Assembly (NCBI GenBank): GCA_024640765.1
Contig: JAHEEK010000001.1
Location: 190,218 to 254,217, forward strand
From: Nereida sp024640765
Lineage (GTDB): Bacteria; Pseudomonadota; Alphaproteobacteria; Rhodobacterales; Rhodobacteraceae
Length of the DNA: 64,000 bases
Direction: 5' to 3'
Shown: piece after piece, positions 45,515 through 53,224 of the stretch
How positions within the stretch are numbered: position 1 is the first letter of the stretch
Layout of the letters: every line of letters begins with the position of its first letter
Notes under the pieces: model-generated
Told to the model about the DNA's origin: nothing
Databases searched by the model: none
The model's input: the letters and a program-made list of their open reading frames with translations, nothing else
Position numbers and translations under genes: made by a program

Positions 45515-45765
45515 ACGTCGGTAATATCTTTGGCGCTGTGCGTGGCTATTTTGGATTGGTAATACTGCAGCACATGCAGACGAATTGCCGAGGCCAGCCC
45601 AATATCGACACCGCGTGTCGCATCAATTTCAGCCGCTAACACATTGATTGGTTTGTTATTCTCTGCAGCTATCTGGCGAAAGCTGTTCCAAAAAGCATCT
45701 TCAAGCGACACCGAAGTGCGGTGCCCACGCAGGGTAAGCGAGCGTTTCGTAGGACGCTCAGCCAT
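45511..45765 (-). CDS. Ribbon-helix-helix domain protein
   Basis: 84 aa. TKRSLTLRGHRTSVSLEDAFWNSFRQIAAENNKPINVLAAEID is the RHH DNA-binding-type domain; the C-terminal helix is IGLASAIRLHVLQYYQ. ATG (45765) overlaps the end of the DUF4169 gene by 8 nt. Third gene of fumC-DUF4169-RHH. Targets unknown. Confidence 0.85.
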   Translation of the reverse strand: MAERPTKRSLTLRGHRTSVSLEDAFWNSFRQIAAENNKPINVLAAEIDATRGVDIGLASAIRLHVLQYYQSKIATHSAKDITDV

Positions 45766-45931
45766 CAGTTTTATGACCGTCCAAATGCTTAGAGAGCTGT
45801 GCTTTAAGTGCGGCAGTGATGGTTTTCTGGCTTTTGCTTTGGCCAAATTTTACAGCGTTTTCATCAGCGCGCGCCTTTTTGTCGGCGCGCGCCTTGGCCT
45901 TGCGGGCCTTGTTTAGGTTGATGACGCTCAC
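45758..45931 (-). CDS. DUF4169 family small protein
   Basis: 57 aa protein starting at GTG: begins MSVINLNKARKAKARADKK, ends QLSKHLDGHKTDG. This matches the DUF4169 pattern (VNLR/N-x-ARK start, Lys/Arg/Ala-rich helix, HxLDGH near the end). The GTG overlaps the fumC TGA (GTGA), and its own TGA lies inside the RHH gene, so three genes are translationally coupled. Highly basic; function unknown. Confidence 0.88.
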   Translation of the reverse strand: MSVINLNKARKAKARADKKARADENAVKFGQSKSQKTITAALKAQLSKHLDGHKTDG

Positions 45932-47319
45932 TTAGGGCTGATCATCAATTCAGGGCGGACAACACGGTCGAACGTTTCGGCGTCTACAAAGCCCAACGCG
46001 ATCGCTTCCTCTTTCAGGGTCGTGCCGTTTTTATGCGCTGTTTTTGCGACTGTTGTTGCGTTGTCATAGCCAATCTCGGGGGCCAGCGCCGTTACCAGCA
46101 TCAGCGATTCATTCATAATGCGCGTGATGTTGTCGGTATTGGCTTGGATGCCCGACACGCAGTTATCGGTGAAGGCAACAGAGGCGTCGCCCAACAATTG
46201 CATAGATTGCAACACGTTATAGGCCATCATCGGTTTGTAGACGTTCAACTCAAAGTGACCTTGGCTGCCTGCAAAACCCACGGCTGCGTCATTGCCGAAC
46301 ACATGGGCGCACACTTGGGTAAGGGCCTCGCATTGGGTTGGGTTCACTTTGCCGGGCATGATGGATGAGCCAGGTTCGTTTTCGGGCAACATCAACTCGC
46401 CCAAACCACAGCGCGGACCAGAGCCTAAGAGGCGGATGTCGTTTGCGATTTTGAACAGGCTGGCCGCAACGGTTTTCAACGCGCCGGACATCTCGACCAT
46501 CGCGTCATGTGCGGCGAGGGCTTCGAATTTATTTGGTGCTGTTACGAAAGGAAGGTTCGTGATGGCCGCCATGTTGGCTGCGACTTGCTCGCCCCAGCCT
46601 TGCACGGTGTTCAGGCCGGTGCCTACAGCCGTGCCGCCTTGGGCCAGCTCATTGATGCGGGGCAGGGCAGATTTGATGCGCTCAAGCCCCATCGCAACTT
46701 GATGCGTATAGCCAGAGAATTCTTGGGCCAACGTCAGCGGTGTCGCGTCCATGGTGTGGGTGCGGCCAATTTTAATGATGCCGTCAAATTCTTTTACTTT
46801 TGCTGCCAAGGCCGCGTGCAATTTCTCAAGGCCGGGGATCAATACGTCGCGCGCTGTCATCGCGGTGGCAATGTGCATTGCGGTCGGGAATGTGTCGTTT
46901 GACGATTGGCCCATGTTGCAGTGATCATTCGGGTGCACGGGATCTTTTGACCCGATGACGCCGCTCAAAATCTCGATGGCGCGGTTTGCGATCACCTCAT
47001 TGGCGTTCATGTTGGACTGCGTGCCAGAGCCAGTTTGCCAGACGACCAGCGGAAAGTTGTCATCGAATTTGCCCGCAACCACTTCGGATGCGGCTTGGAT
47101 GATGGCATCGCCCAATTCTTTGGGCAGCTTGCCGTTGTCCATATTGGCTTGTGCGCAGGCTTGTTTGATCACACCCAGTGCACGCACGATCGCGATTGGT
47201 TGTTTTTCCCAACCGATGGGGAAGTTCATGATGCTGCGCTGTGTTTGTGCGCCCCAATACTTCTCGGAGGGAACTTCTAATGGGCCAAAGCTGTCGGTCT
47301 CGGTGCGGGTGGTGCTCAT
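45928..47319 (-). CDS. fumC: Fumarate hydratase class II
   Basis: 463 aa homotetrameric TCA-cycle enzyme. Class II signature GSSIMPGKVNPTQ (~315-327), with TGSGTQSNMNANEV, HPNDHCNMGQSSNDTFPTAMHI (catalytic His) and GRTHTMDATPLTLAQEF. Start ATG at 47319 with AGGAT upstream; the frame extends to 47379 without family sequence. Confidence 0.97.
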   Translation of the reverse strand: MSTTRTETDSFGPLEVPSEKYWGAQTQRSIMNFPIGWEKQPIAIVRALGVIKQACAQANMDNGKLPKELGDAIIQAASEVVAGKFDDNFPLVVWQTGSGTQSNMNANEVIANRAIEILSGVIGSKDPVHPNDHCNMGQSSNDTFPTAMHIATAMTARDVLIPGLEKLHAALAAKVKEFDGIIKIGRTHTMDATPLTLAQEFSGYTHQVAMGLERIKSALPRINELAQGGTAVGTGLNTVQGWGEQVAANMAAITNLPFVTAPNKFEALAAHDAMVEMSGALKTVAASLFKIANDIRLLGSGPRCGLGELMLPENEPGSSIMPGKVNPTQCEALTQVCAHVFGNDAAVGFAGSQGHFELNVYKPMMAYNVLQSMQLLGDASVAFTDNCVSGIQANTDNITRIMNESLMLVTALAPEIGYDNATTVAKTAHKNGTTLKEEAIALGFVDAETFDRVVRPELMISPK

Positions 47320-47410
47320 GATGAAATCCTGTTCGTATACTTTTGTATGCCGTTTAGCGCGCAAAGATGCGCCGCGCAATAACTAGCAGACGCTCCTGGC
47401 TGTCGTTGGC

Positions 47411-47923
47411 TTAGGTTTTGCGGAAGCTATCAAGGCTCACAACGTCTGCCTTGGTTTTGGGGGCGTCACTGTCCGTGGCACGGTTGGGGCTGCTTGCTTG
47501 GGTGACAGGCAGCAAGTCGACGTCATCTGGTAGGTCCAAATCGGTGTCTTCCAGATCGTCTTCATCACCGTCTTGGCTTTCAAAGCGCAGGCCAAACTCA
47601 ACGGAAGGGTCCACAAAAGTTTTGATCGAGTCGTATGGAATATAAAGTGGCTCGGGGCTGTCGCCAAAGTTCAAAGTGACCGCAAAGCCTTCGTCGGTGA
47701 CGTTCAGGTTGTCGAACCAATGCTGCATGACGACGGTCATTTCGCCCGGATATCTATCTGATAGCCAGTCGGCAATTTCCACGTCCGGATGCATAGTGTC
47801 GAACGTGATGAAAAAATGGTGCTCACCGGGCAGGCCGTTCGCCGCCACATCGTTTAAAACGTTCTGGATCAAGCTGCGCATCGCGCGGTGCATCAGGTTT
47901 CCGTAGTCAATTGAGCGATCCAT
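47411..47923 (-). CDS. sspB: ClpXP adaptor SspB (alphaproteobacterial type)
   Basis: 170 aa. Starts IDYGNLMHRAMRSLIQNVL, then HHFFITFDTMHPDVEIADWLSDRYPGEMTVVMQHWF and VTLNFGDSPEPLYIPYDSIKTFVDPSVEFGLRF: the SspB tag-binding fold. An acidic, disordered linker follows, and the C-terminal ADVVSLDSFRKT is the ClpX-binding tail. Delivers ssrA-tagged proteins to ClpXP. The ssrA gene is under 1 kb away, with one gene between. Confidence 0.95.
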   Translation of the reverse strand: MDRSIDYGNLMHRAMRSLIQNVLNDVAANGLPGEHHFFITFDTMHPDVEIADWLSDRYPGEMTVVMQHWFDNLNVTDEGFAVTLNFGDSPEPLYIPYDSIKTFVDPSVEFGLRFESQDGDEDDLEDTDLDLPDDVDLLPVTQASSPNRATDSDAPKTKADVVSLDSFRKT

Positions 47924-48178
47924 AGATGCGGTTCCTTTGAGGCCATCTGTCAACTGGCTTTTACCCTACGTCCCCTTGCGGTGAAGTAAAAGGGGCGGGA
48001 CTATAATTGATGCAAGATTTGCTGCGTCGGTTTGGCAAGGCCGCGAAACTGGCCGTAAACCATGACTTGATCAAAAGTGTCATTTAATTGTATCTTTTGA
48101 TGAATGCCGCGCAAGATGTTGTGCAGCGCCATATCAGGCCACTGCCAAATTGGCTTATTGTCTTTGGGGGACGCAGTA

Positions 48179-48766
48179 ATGGAAAAGCAAGGTTTTGCTT
48201 CGGGGTTAAAAGGTTTCGGATTGGTTGGTGTCGGGGTAGCCTTTGGGTTGGGCAGCGCTTTTTTGATGACAGATCAACGGGTTGATGGATCTGCGCCGCT
48301 AAGTATGCAAACAGATGTAGAAGTCACGCGACAGCAAGCGGAGCCGCTGACGCTGAGCACGATCTCAACTTTGCAGTCGGTGGTTGCCAACAGCCAAACA
48401 GAGCTGAGCCGCACAGATGATTTGTCACCAGAACAGCTTGAAGTGGTCGCCTTTTTCGAACGCTCCGCACGGCAATTGAATGAAAGTGTGAAATCCGAGC
48501 GTGGCCAGCTTTTGCACTTTGATAACATGACAATCGATAAGCTGAATGTGCGGTATTATTACACGTATAACTCCCGCTACGATCAGATTGACCGTGAAGC
48601 TGCTTTGGCCGAACAAGCCCGACTGGTCTATGACAACATTTGTACTGACACGGCTATTCGCACTCTGATGGATGAGTATGGGCTGAATTATACGTATCGC
48701 TATATCTCAAGTGATTTTCGCCATGTGGGTGAGGTAAACGGCAGCATTAAAAGTTGTGCATCCTAG
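48179..48766 (+). CDS. Unrecognised membrane-anchored protein
   Basis: 195 aa with a GGGGGAC ribosome site. N-terminal hydrophobic segment GFGLVGVGVAFGLGSAFLM (~11-29), then a helical region rich in Ser/Thr/Glu/Gln, and a C-terminal segment with YYYTYNSRYDQIDREAALAEQARLVYDNIC and YTYRYISSDFRHVGEVNGSIKSC: two cysteines (near 163 and 193) that could pair. Likely inner-membrane with a periplasmic domain. No family recognised. An 8-nt inverted repeat (48070-48077 / 48094-48101) lies in its upstream region. Confidence 0.75.
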   Translation: MEKQGFASGLKGFGLVGVGVAFGLGSAFLMTDQRVDGSAPLSMQTDVEVTRQQAEPLTLSTISTLQSVVANSQTELSRTDDLSPEQLEVVAFFERSARQLNESVKSERGQLLHFDNMTIDKLNVRYYYTYNSRYDQIDREAALAEQARLVYDNICTDTAIRTLMDEYGLNYTYRYISSDFRHVGEVNGSIKSCAS

Positions 48767-48799
48767 CATTCAAAGTGGCGTCTATGGATAGGATATTGA

Positions 48800-49148
48800 A
48801 AGGTAGGGAAGTGCAGGTTTCTGTTGCCAGGTACCTGCGAACCCCGCCTAAAGCTGCTAGGCCTTAGGACTTAGAGTTCAGTATTACGCGCTGCTTACGC
48901 TGCGAGTGCTACTGGAGCTTTGTTGTCATTTGCAACTAGCTTAAATGTACCGATAACGGTGGTAACTCACCGAAACAAAGCAAACCCCTTTAGACGTTCG
49001 TCGATCCTATTTCGACCCCACAATCCCGAATGACCTCCCCAAATGAAGGATGCCGCCGGAGGTAATATGGTGGAGTCGCCGGGTACCGCCCCCGGGTCCG
49101 ATCCGCTTATTACGAGCGCGTTTATGTCCATAGTCCCCGAAGAGACAG
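48800..49148 (-). ncRNA. ssrA: Circularly permuted two-piece tmRNA
   Basis: On the minus strand the 3' tRNA part comes first: T-stem CCGGG/CCCGG (49095-49091, 49083-49079), acceptor strand CGACTCC, then ACCA ending at 49068. After a ~48 nt spacer the 5' tRNA part begins GGGGTCG (49019-49013), which pairs with CGACTCC over 7 bp with one G-T, and continues AAATAGGATCGACGAACG, matching the tmRNA D-arm. The tag reading frame follows at 48933. Downstream GC-rich segments (CAGGTACCTG, CAGAAACCTG) suit pseudoknots. Ends at ~48800 and ~49148 are estimates. Two-piece tmRNA is characteristic of alphaproteobacteria. Confidence 0.93.
48895..48933 (-). other. ssrA: tmRNA proteolysis tag reading frame
   Basis: Resume codon GCA at 48933-48931; reads Ala-Asn-Asp-Asn-Lys-Ala-Pro-Val-Ala-Leu-Ala-Ala then TAA. 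ANDN start and ALAA end are the SspB- and ClpX-recognised parts of ssrA tags. Confidence 0.95.
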
Positions 49149-49152
49149 TCCA

Positions 49153-49180
49153 TACATAATCGGCTGGCTGTGGTTTGCAA
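49153..49180 (-). promoter_or_regulatory. Candidate ssrA promoter
   Basis: On the minus strand TTGCAA (49180-49175), a 16-nt spacer, then TATGTA (49158-49153), placed just before the estimated 5' end of the acceptor piece. Reasonable sigma-70-like match. Confidence 0.5.
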
Positions 49181-49219
49181 CAGGTAGCTGGTGTGATCGC
49201 AGGATTTATCCGCGCGTCT

Positions 49220-49576
49220 TCAGGTCAGGCTATGTTCCCAAAGCAAAAAGGCAGCGGGTATCGCCTCAAAAGCGAAGAACGTCAGGGCTTTGCGAAAAGG
49301 GGGGGCGTCAAGAATAAGGGATAGCGCACGGCCCGTTGCAGCACCCGCGTATATAACCCCAAGCATAAAGTAGGCGGACGCGCTGCCGGTGAACAGGCAC
49401 GCAAATCCAACGGCCACAAATAAGGCGCCAACGCTGGCGCGCATTTCTGACAGGCCCATTGTTGTGTGGGTGGTTTCCAGATCAAGTGCGGAGGCGGTGT
49501 AACGGGGGGCCAAAAAGCCAAACGCCCCAAGTGCAATGGTCAACAGTGCCAACCCGATCGAAATATACTCTACCAT
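49220..49576 (-). CDS. DUF4345 family membrane protein
   Basis: 118 aa with four hydrophobic segments (ISIGLALLTIALGAFGFLAP; SVGALFVAVGFACLFTG; AYFMLGVIYAGAATGRALSLIL; ALTFFAFEAIPAAFLLW). Pattern matches the DUF4345 family. AGAGGACG ribosome site for the ATG at 49576. Function unknown. Confidence 0.75.
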   Translation of the reverse strand: MVEYISIGLALLTIALGAFGFLAPRYTASALDLETTHTTMGLSEMRASVGALFVAVGFACLFTGSASAYFMLGVIYAGAATGRALSLILDAPPFRKALTFFAFEAIPAAFLLWEHSLT

Positions 49577-49679
49577 AACGTCCTCTGCGTTTTTGCTCTG
49601 TGGCATAACATAGAGGTGATCTGGCAGATAGCGAGGGGCGCGTACGCCCGTCGCTGTTCTAACGGCTCAAACGCTGGGC

Positions 49680-50720
49680 TTAGAAGCCAGCTTTGATTTT
49701 CTCAAAGGAAGCGACCATCTGCTCGCGGATTGCGTTCTCAAGAGGCAGTTGACGCAGGATCGGAGCGTCAATTTTGCCCATGCCAACTTCATCAAGGATC
49801 GCTATGTCAAAGTCTGCCATAGCCTGTGCGTTGCCGTGGCCATAGCCCCATTCGTTGACCATGTAGTCAGTCACCTCTGGTTGAAGCCATGCGTTCATAA
49901 AGTCGTGCGCTTTTTGCTCAGAGCCGGGGCCGTTTTGCAGGTTCACGTAGCCACAGAACCACAGCGATGATCCCTCTTTGGCTTCGCGTTGGTAACCGAT
50001 GGGCGCGCCATCAGCCGCCATCATCACGGGAGTTTCGTTCCACGCCCATGAAATCAGGACTTCGCCAGTTGCCATCAGTTGCGCCAATTCTGCACCGTCT
50101 GCCCAATAGGCGCGGACATTGGCGTGAGCCTTGCGCATCCACTCGGAAGCGGCATCAACTTGCGCTGTGGTTGCGGTTGTCCAGTCAGTTACGCCAGTTG
50201 CCAAAAATGCCAGTGAATAGGCATCGTCTACGTTGTCAGGCAAAGATGTGCGGCCTGCGTATTTTGGATCAATGAACACCTGAAGGCTTTCGATATCTGT
50301 AGCTGGCACTTCTTCAGTGTTATAGGCGATTGCGGTAGCACCTAGGTCAGCGGGGATAAAGTAAACACCGCTGTCATCTGCAAAGATCGGGTTTTCTTTG
50401 TAGGCCGTATCTACATTTGCGTAGGCTGGAATTTGTGAAATGTCCCATGGTTCAATTAGGCCAGCATCACGCCACTTCTCAACAGATTGCGAGCACGGGT
50501 GACCTAAGTCTGCACGAAAACCAGAGCGCAACTTTTGAAACGCTTCTTCTTCTTCGCCAAAGAACGCAAAAGTGGGGATATCGCCATGTTTGGCAGTGTA
50601 ATCGGGGTAGAACCCTTCTTCTTCGTAGCCGGACCAATCAAACACGATCAATTCAGGATCAGCGGCAAAAGCAGTGGTGGCAAACAGCGCAGCGGCTGAA
50701 GTCAAAAGTAGGCGTTTCAT
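49680..50720 (-). CDS. Spermidine/putrescine-type ABC substrate-binding protein
   Basis: 346 aa periplasmic binding protein of the PotD/PotF group. Signal peptide MKRLLLTSAAALFATTAFAA; mature start DPELIVFDWSGYEEEGFYPDY; also LGHPCSQSVEKWRDAGLIEPWD, FIPADLGATAIAYNTEEV, LPDNVDDAYSLAFLATG and GEVLISWAWNETPVMM. GGAGGAT ribosome site. No permease or ATPase genes adjoin, so it is an orphan here. A FadR-type regulator gene lies 98 nt upstream on the same strand. Confidence 0.88.
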   Translation of the reverse strand: MKRLLLTSAAALFATTAFAADPELIVFDWSGYEEEGFYPDYTAKHGDIPTFAFFGEEEEAFQKLRSGFRADLGHPCSQSVEKWRDAGLIEPWDISQIPAYANVDTAYKENPIFADDSGVYFIPADLGATAIAYNTEEVPATDIESLQVFIDPKYAGRTSLPDNVDDAYSLAFLATGVTDWTTATTAQVDAASEWMRKAHANVRAYWADGAELAQLMATGEVLISWAWNETPVMMAADGAPIGYQREAKEGSSLWFCGYVNLQNGPGSEQKAHDFMNAWLQPEVTDYMVNEWGYGHGNAQAMADFDIAILDEVGMGKIDAPILRQLPLENAIREQMVASFEKIKAGF

Positions 50721-50818
50721 TGGAATCCTCCGACGGGAAAAATCAAAAATAGTGGGTCGCGACAATGAATAGTTTAGTGCGCTGCCCCTACAGGGAAAGT
50801 GGCGCACCGCGCAAGTGA

Positions 50819-51547
50819 TTAGCGTCCTGCGCGGGCGGTAAATACGGTGTCTGCCATTGCGTTGGTTTCGCTGGCCAGAGTTTGCAGCACACGGTCTGCT
50901 TCCACGGCGTTTTCTTGCTCAATGGCGTTCGCTAAATCAGTGTGTAGGCGAATGATTTTATCACGGTCGCGCGCGGTGAAAGTGATCATGTTCATCAAGG
51001 GCTGCATGGCCTCTACGGCACCGGCCAGTTGATACGACAAAACCGGATTATGGGCTGCATCCACGAGCGCACGGTGAAAAGCCACATCCGAGGCGCAGAA
51101 TGCCTCGTCAGAAAGTCCGCTTTGTCCTTGGCGGTGAATTTCAGCCCGCATGGTCACAAGGTGATCGGGCGTCCTGCGTTTGGCGCTAAGCGGCGCGCAA
51201 GCGCGCTCAAGCGTAAAACGCGCTTCGCAGGCCGTGGCAAAATCAACTTCGTTCATGGACAGCAACAGCGTGGATGTTGTGATCTGCTGTGCATAGGCAT
51301 CCGCATAGTTGAGCCGTTTGACAAAAGCACCGCCTGTGGCGCCCCGCTGCGTGCGGATCAGCGATTGCGCCGCAAGCCGCTTGAGGGCTTCGCGCACTGT
51401 TGATCGTGACACATCGAACTGCTCGCAAAGCTCAATTTCCGAGGGTAATCGCTCATCAACGGGCAAAGTACCGTCGATAATGGCATCTCGGATCGCACCG
51501 GCAATTTGCGCCGACAGATCAGCAGAGGGATCAAGCTTCGTTTTCAT
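50819..51547 (-). CDS. FadR-type GntR family transcriptional regulator (FCD domain)
   Basis: 242 aa. Winged helix with LPSEIELCEQFDVSRSTVREALKRLAAQSLIRTQRGATGGAFV (~34-76) and a C-terminal helical FCD domain with metal-type residues DVAFHRALVDAAHNPVLSY and LHTDLANAIEQEN. Probably controls the downstream binding-protein gene or the divergent DUF2182 gene; effector unknown. Confidence 0.9.
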   Translation of the reverse strand: MKTKLDPSADLSAQIAGAIRDAIIDGTLPVDERLPSEIELCEQFDVSRSTVREALKRLAAQSLIRTQRGATGGAFVKRLNYADAYAQQITTSTLLLSMNEVDFATACEARFTLERACAPLSAKRRTPDHLVTMRAEIHRQGQSGLSDEAFCASDVAFHRALVDAAHNPVLSYQLAGAVEAMQPLMNMITFTARDRDKIIRLHTDLANAIEQENAVEADRVLQTLASETNAMADTVFTARAGR

Positions 51548-51653
51548 ATGTCTAACAATTATCTATTGCGTAATTTTAAAAGTCTGACATTTAATTTTGC
51601 ACAGGTCGAGTCGCTTCGACACAAGTGAAAGACAAATACGAAAGATCCGCGTC

Positions 51654-52391
51654 ATGGTCGCAATCCGCAGCATTCTTTGGCTCTCGTTTTTTGCCGTTAT
51701 TTTGGCGTCATGGGCGTTTTTGTACATGATGGCGATGATGTCTGGCGTTGACCTTATTGGCCGCCCCGTTGGGATGAACATGATGCCGATGGAGACGTTC
51801 GGCCCGCTTTTTGCGATGTGGGCAATCATGATGGCGGCGATGATGTTGCCCACGATGGTGCCAACTTTGCGCGCCTATGAAGACCTAATGCAAAGTGCAA
51901 ACGGCACACGCGCAGGCTGGCTTGGGGTGCTTTTAGGATATGCGATTGTTTGGGTGGCGTTCGCGGCGTTGATTACCGCCGCACAATTGTGGCTGGCATC
52001 TGCCGGATTGGTCGACGAATTGGGCATTGCGCCTACATGGCTTTCCGCAGGGCTGTTGGTCGTAGTTGGAGCTTTCCAGTTCACCCGCGTCAAAGAAGTT
52101 TGCCACGGGGTTTGCCACGCGCCGACGATGTATTTCTTGGGCCACTGGCGCACTGGTGCGCTTGGTGGTTTGCGCATGGGGCTTGGTCTTGGGGCGTTTT
52201 GTGTCGGGTGTTGTTGGGGCTTCATGGCGCTTGGCTTTGTGGGGGGCGTGATGAGCCTTTTGTGGATGGGGGCGGCAACGCTCTTTATGGTGGTTGAAAA
52301 ATTGCCACAGCTGGGCGCATTCGTGACGCGCCCGATGGGATATGCGCTGATCGCAGTAGGCCTTGGGCTTGGCGTCAGCAACGTACTGTAG
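51654..52391 (+). CDS. DUF2182 predicted metal-binding integral membrane protein
   Basis: 245 aa with about six hydrophobic segments. Rich in Met, His and Cys: GMNMMPMETFGPLFAMWAIMMAAMMLPTMVPTL, KEVCHGVCHAPTMYFLGHW and GAFCVGCCWGF. These match DUF2182. The Met/Cys/His clusters suggest copper or another soft metal, an inference only. The adjacent downstream DUF1326 gene is a recurrent partner of this family. I start at the ATG at 51654; the frame is open from 51597. Confidence 0.87.
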   Translation: MVAIRSILWLSFFAVILASWAFLYMMAMMSGVDLIGRPVGMNMMPMETFGPLFAMWAIMMAAMMLPTMVPTLRAYEDLMQSANGTRAGWLGVLLGYAIVWVAFAALITAAQLWLASAGLVDELGIAPTWLSAGLLVVVGAFQFTRVKEVCHGVCHAPTMYFLGHWRTGALGGLRMGLGLGAFCVGCCWGFMALGFVGGVMSLLWMGAATLFMVVEKLPQLGAFVTRPMGYALIAVGLGLGVSNVL

Positions 52392-52448
52392 CGCGCATCT
52401 TTGCGCAGATGATCTGACCGCGCGATTTGCGCACAAGCGAGGAGGGCT

Positions 52449-53171
52449 ATGTCGATGGCCACGACAGAACAACGGACCGAAAGTGATCGCATCGCGATCT
52501 CCCAACGGATCGACCAGAAGATGGAAAACAACCCTCTGCGCCGCAAAATGCGTCCGACGGATTGGGCCATTAAGGGCGAGCTTTTCCTCAACTGCTCATG
52601 CACAGTATTTTGCCCCTGCGTGGTGAGCCTTGGCGCGCATCCCCCCACCGAAGGGCACTGCCACGCGTGGATGGCGATTGCCATTGATGAGGGTCACTTT
52701 GAGGGTGAAGATCTTGCAGGGCTTAACGTAGGTTTGTTGGTCGATATCCCGGGCCGTATGGGCGAGGGGAATTGGAAAGTTGCAGCCTACGTTGATGAGC
52801 GCGCAAGCCAGAAGGCCTATAACGGCATTCTCAAGATTTTCAGTGGTCAAGCGGGCGGTACTACCGGTTTGTTCACTTTCCTTGTCTCTGAGATCATCGG
52901 GGCTGAGCGTGAGAAAGTTGAAATCGTCCGTGATGGCACCAAACGTGGTCTTTATATCGGGCGCAAGATTGCAGGCGAGATCGAGATGATCGACGGCGCC
53001 TCACCGGATGAGCCCGTCACGATTACCAACTCCAAATATTGGATGGGTCCAAACATCATCGCTGCAAAGGGCCTAAAGTCCAAAGTGCGCGACTATGGCC
53101 GCGTTTGGGATTTTGGCGGCATGTCCGCTGAGATTTGCGCAATTGACTGGGCCGGTCCCAAACCAAAATAG
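52449..53171 (+). CDS. DUF1326 domain-containing protein
   Basis: 240 aa soluble protein with GGAGGG ribosome site. After a ~40-residue N-terminal extension the DUF1326 core begins WAIKGELFLNCSCTVFCPCVVS, whose CxCxxxxCxC can bind metal, then GHCHAWMAIAIDEGHFEGEDLAGLNVGLLVDIPG and FSGQAGG. Forms a pair with DUF2182 (57 nt gap). Function not established. A 53-nt gap separates it from dmdA. Confidence 0.88.
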   Translation: MSMATTEQRTESDRIAISQRIDQKMENNPLRRKMRPTDWAIKGELFLNCSCTVFCPCVVSLGAHPPTEGHCHAWMAIAIDEGHFEGEDLAGLNVGLLVDIPGRMGEGNWKVAAYVDERASQKAYNGILKIFSGQAGGTTGLFTFLVSEIIGAEREKVEIVRDGTKRGLYIGRKIAGEIEMIDGASPDEPVTITNSKYWMGPNIIAAKGLKSKVRDYGRVWDFGGMSAEICAIDWAGPKPK

Positions 53172-53224
53172 GGCCGGAATTTATGACATTATAGCTTCGA
53201 TAAGCCAAGGATAAGGAACACGAT

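Noticed and set aside
45644..45916. 90-codon plus-strand frame opposite RHH and DUF4169
   Set aside because: Opposite two coupled, family-recognised genes; no ribosome site.
51933..52505. 190-codon minus-strand frame overlapping DUF2182
   Set aside because: Antisense to a well-supported gene, low-complexity Arg/His/Pro composition, no start signal.
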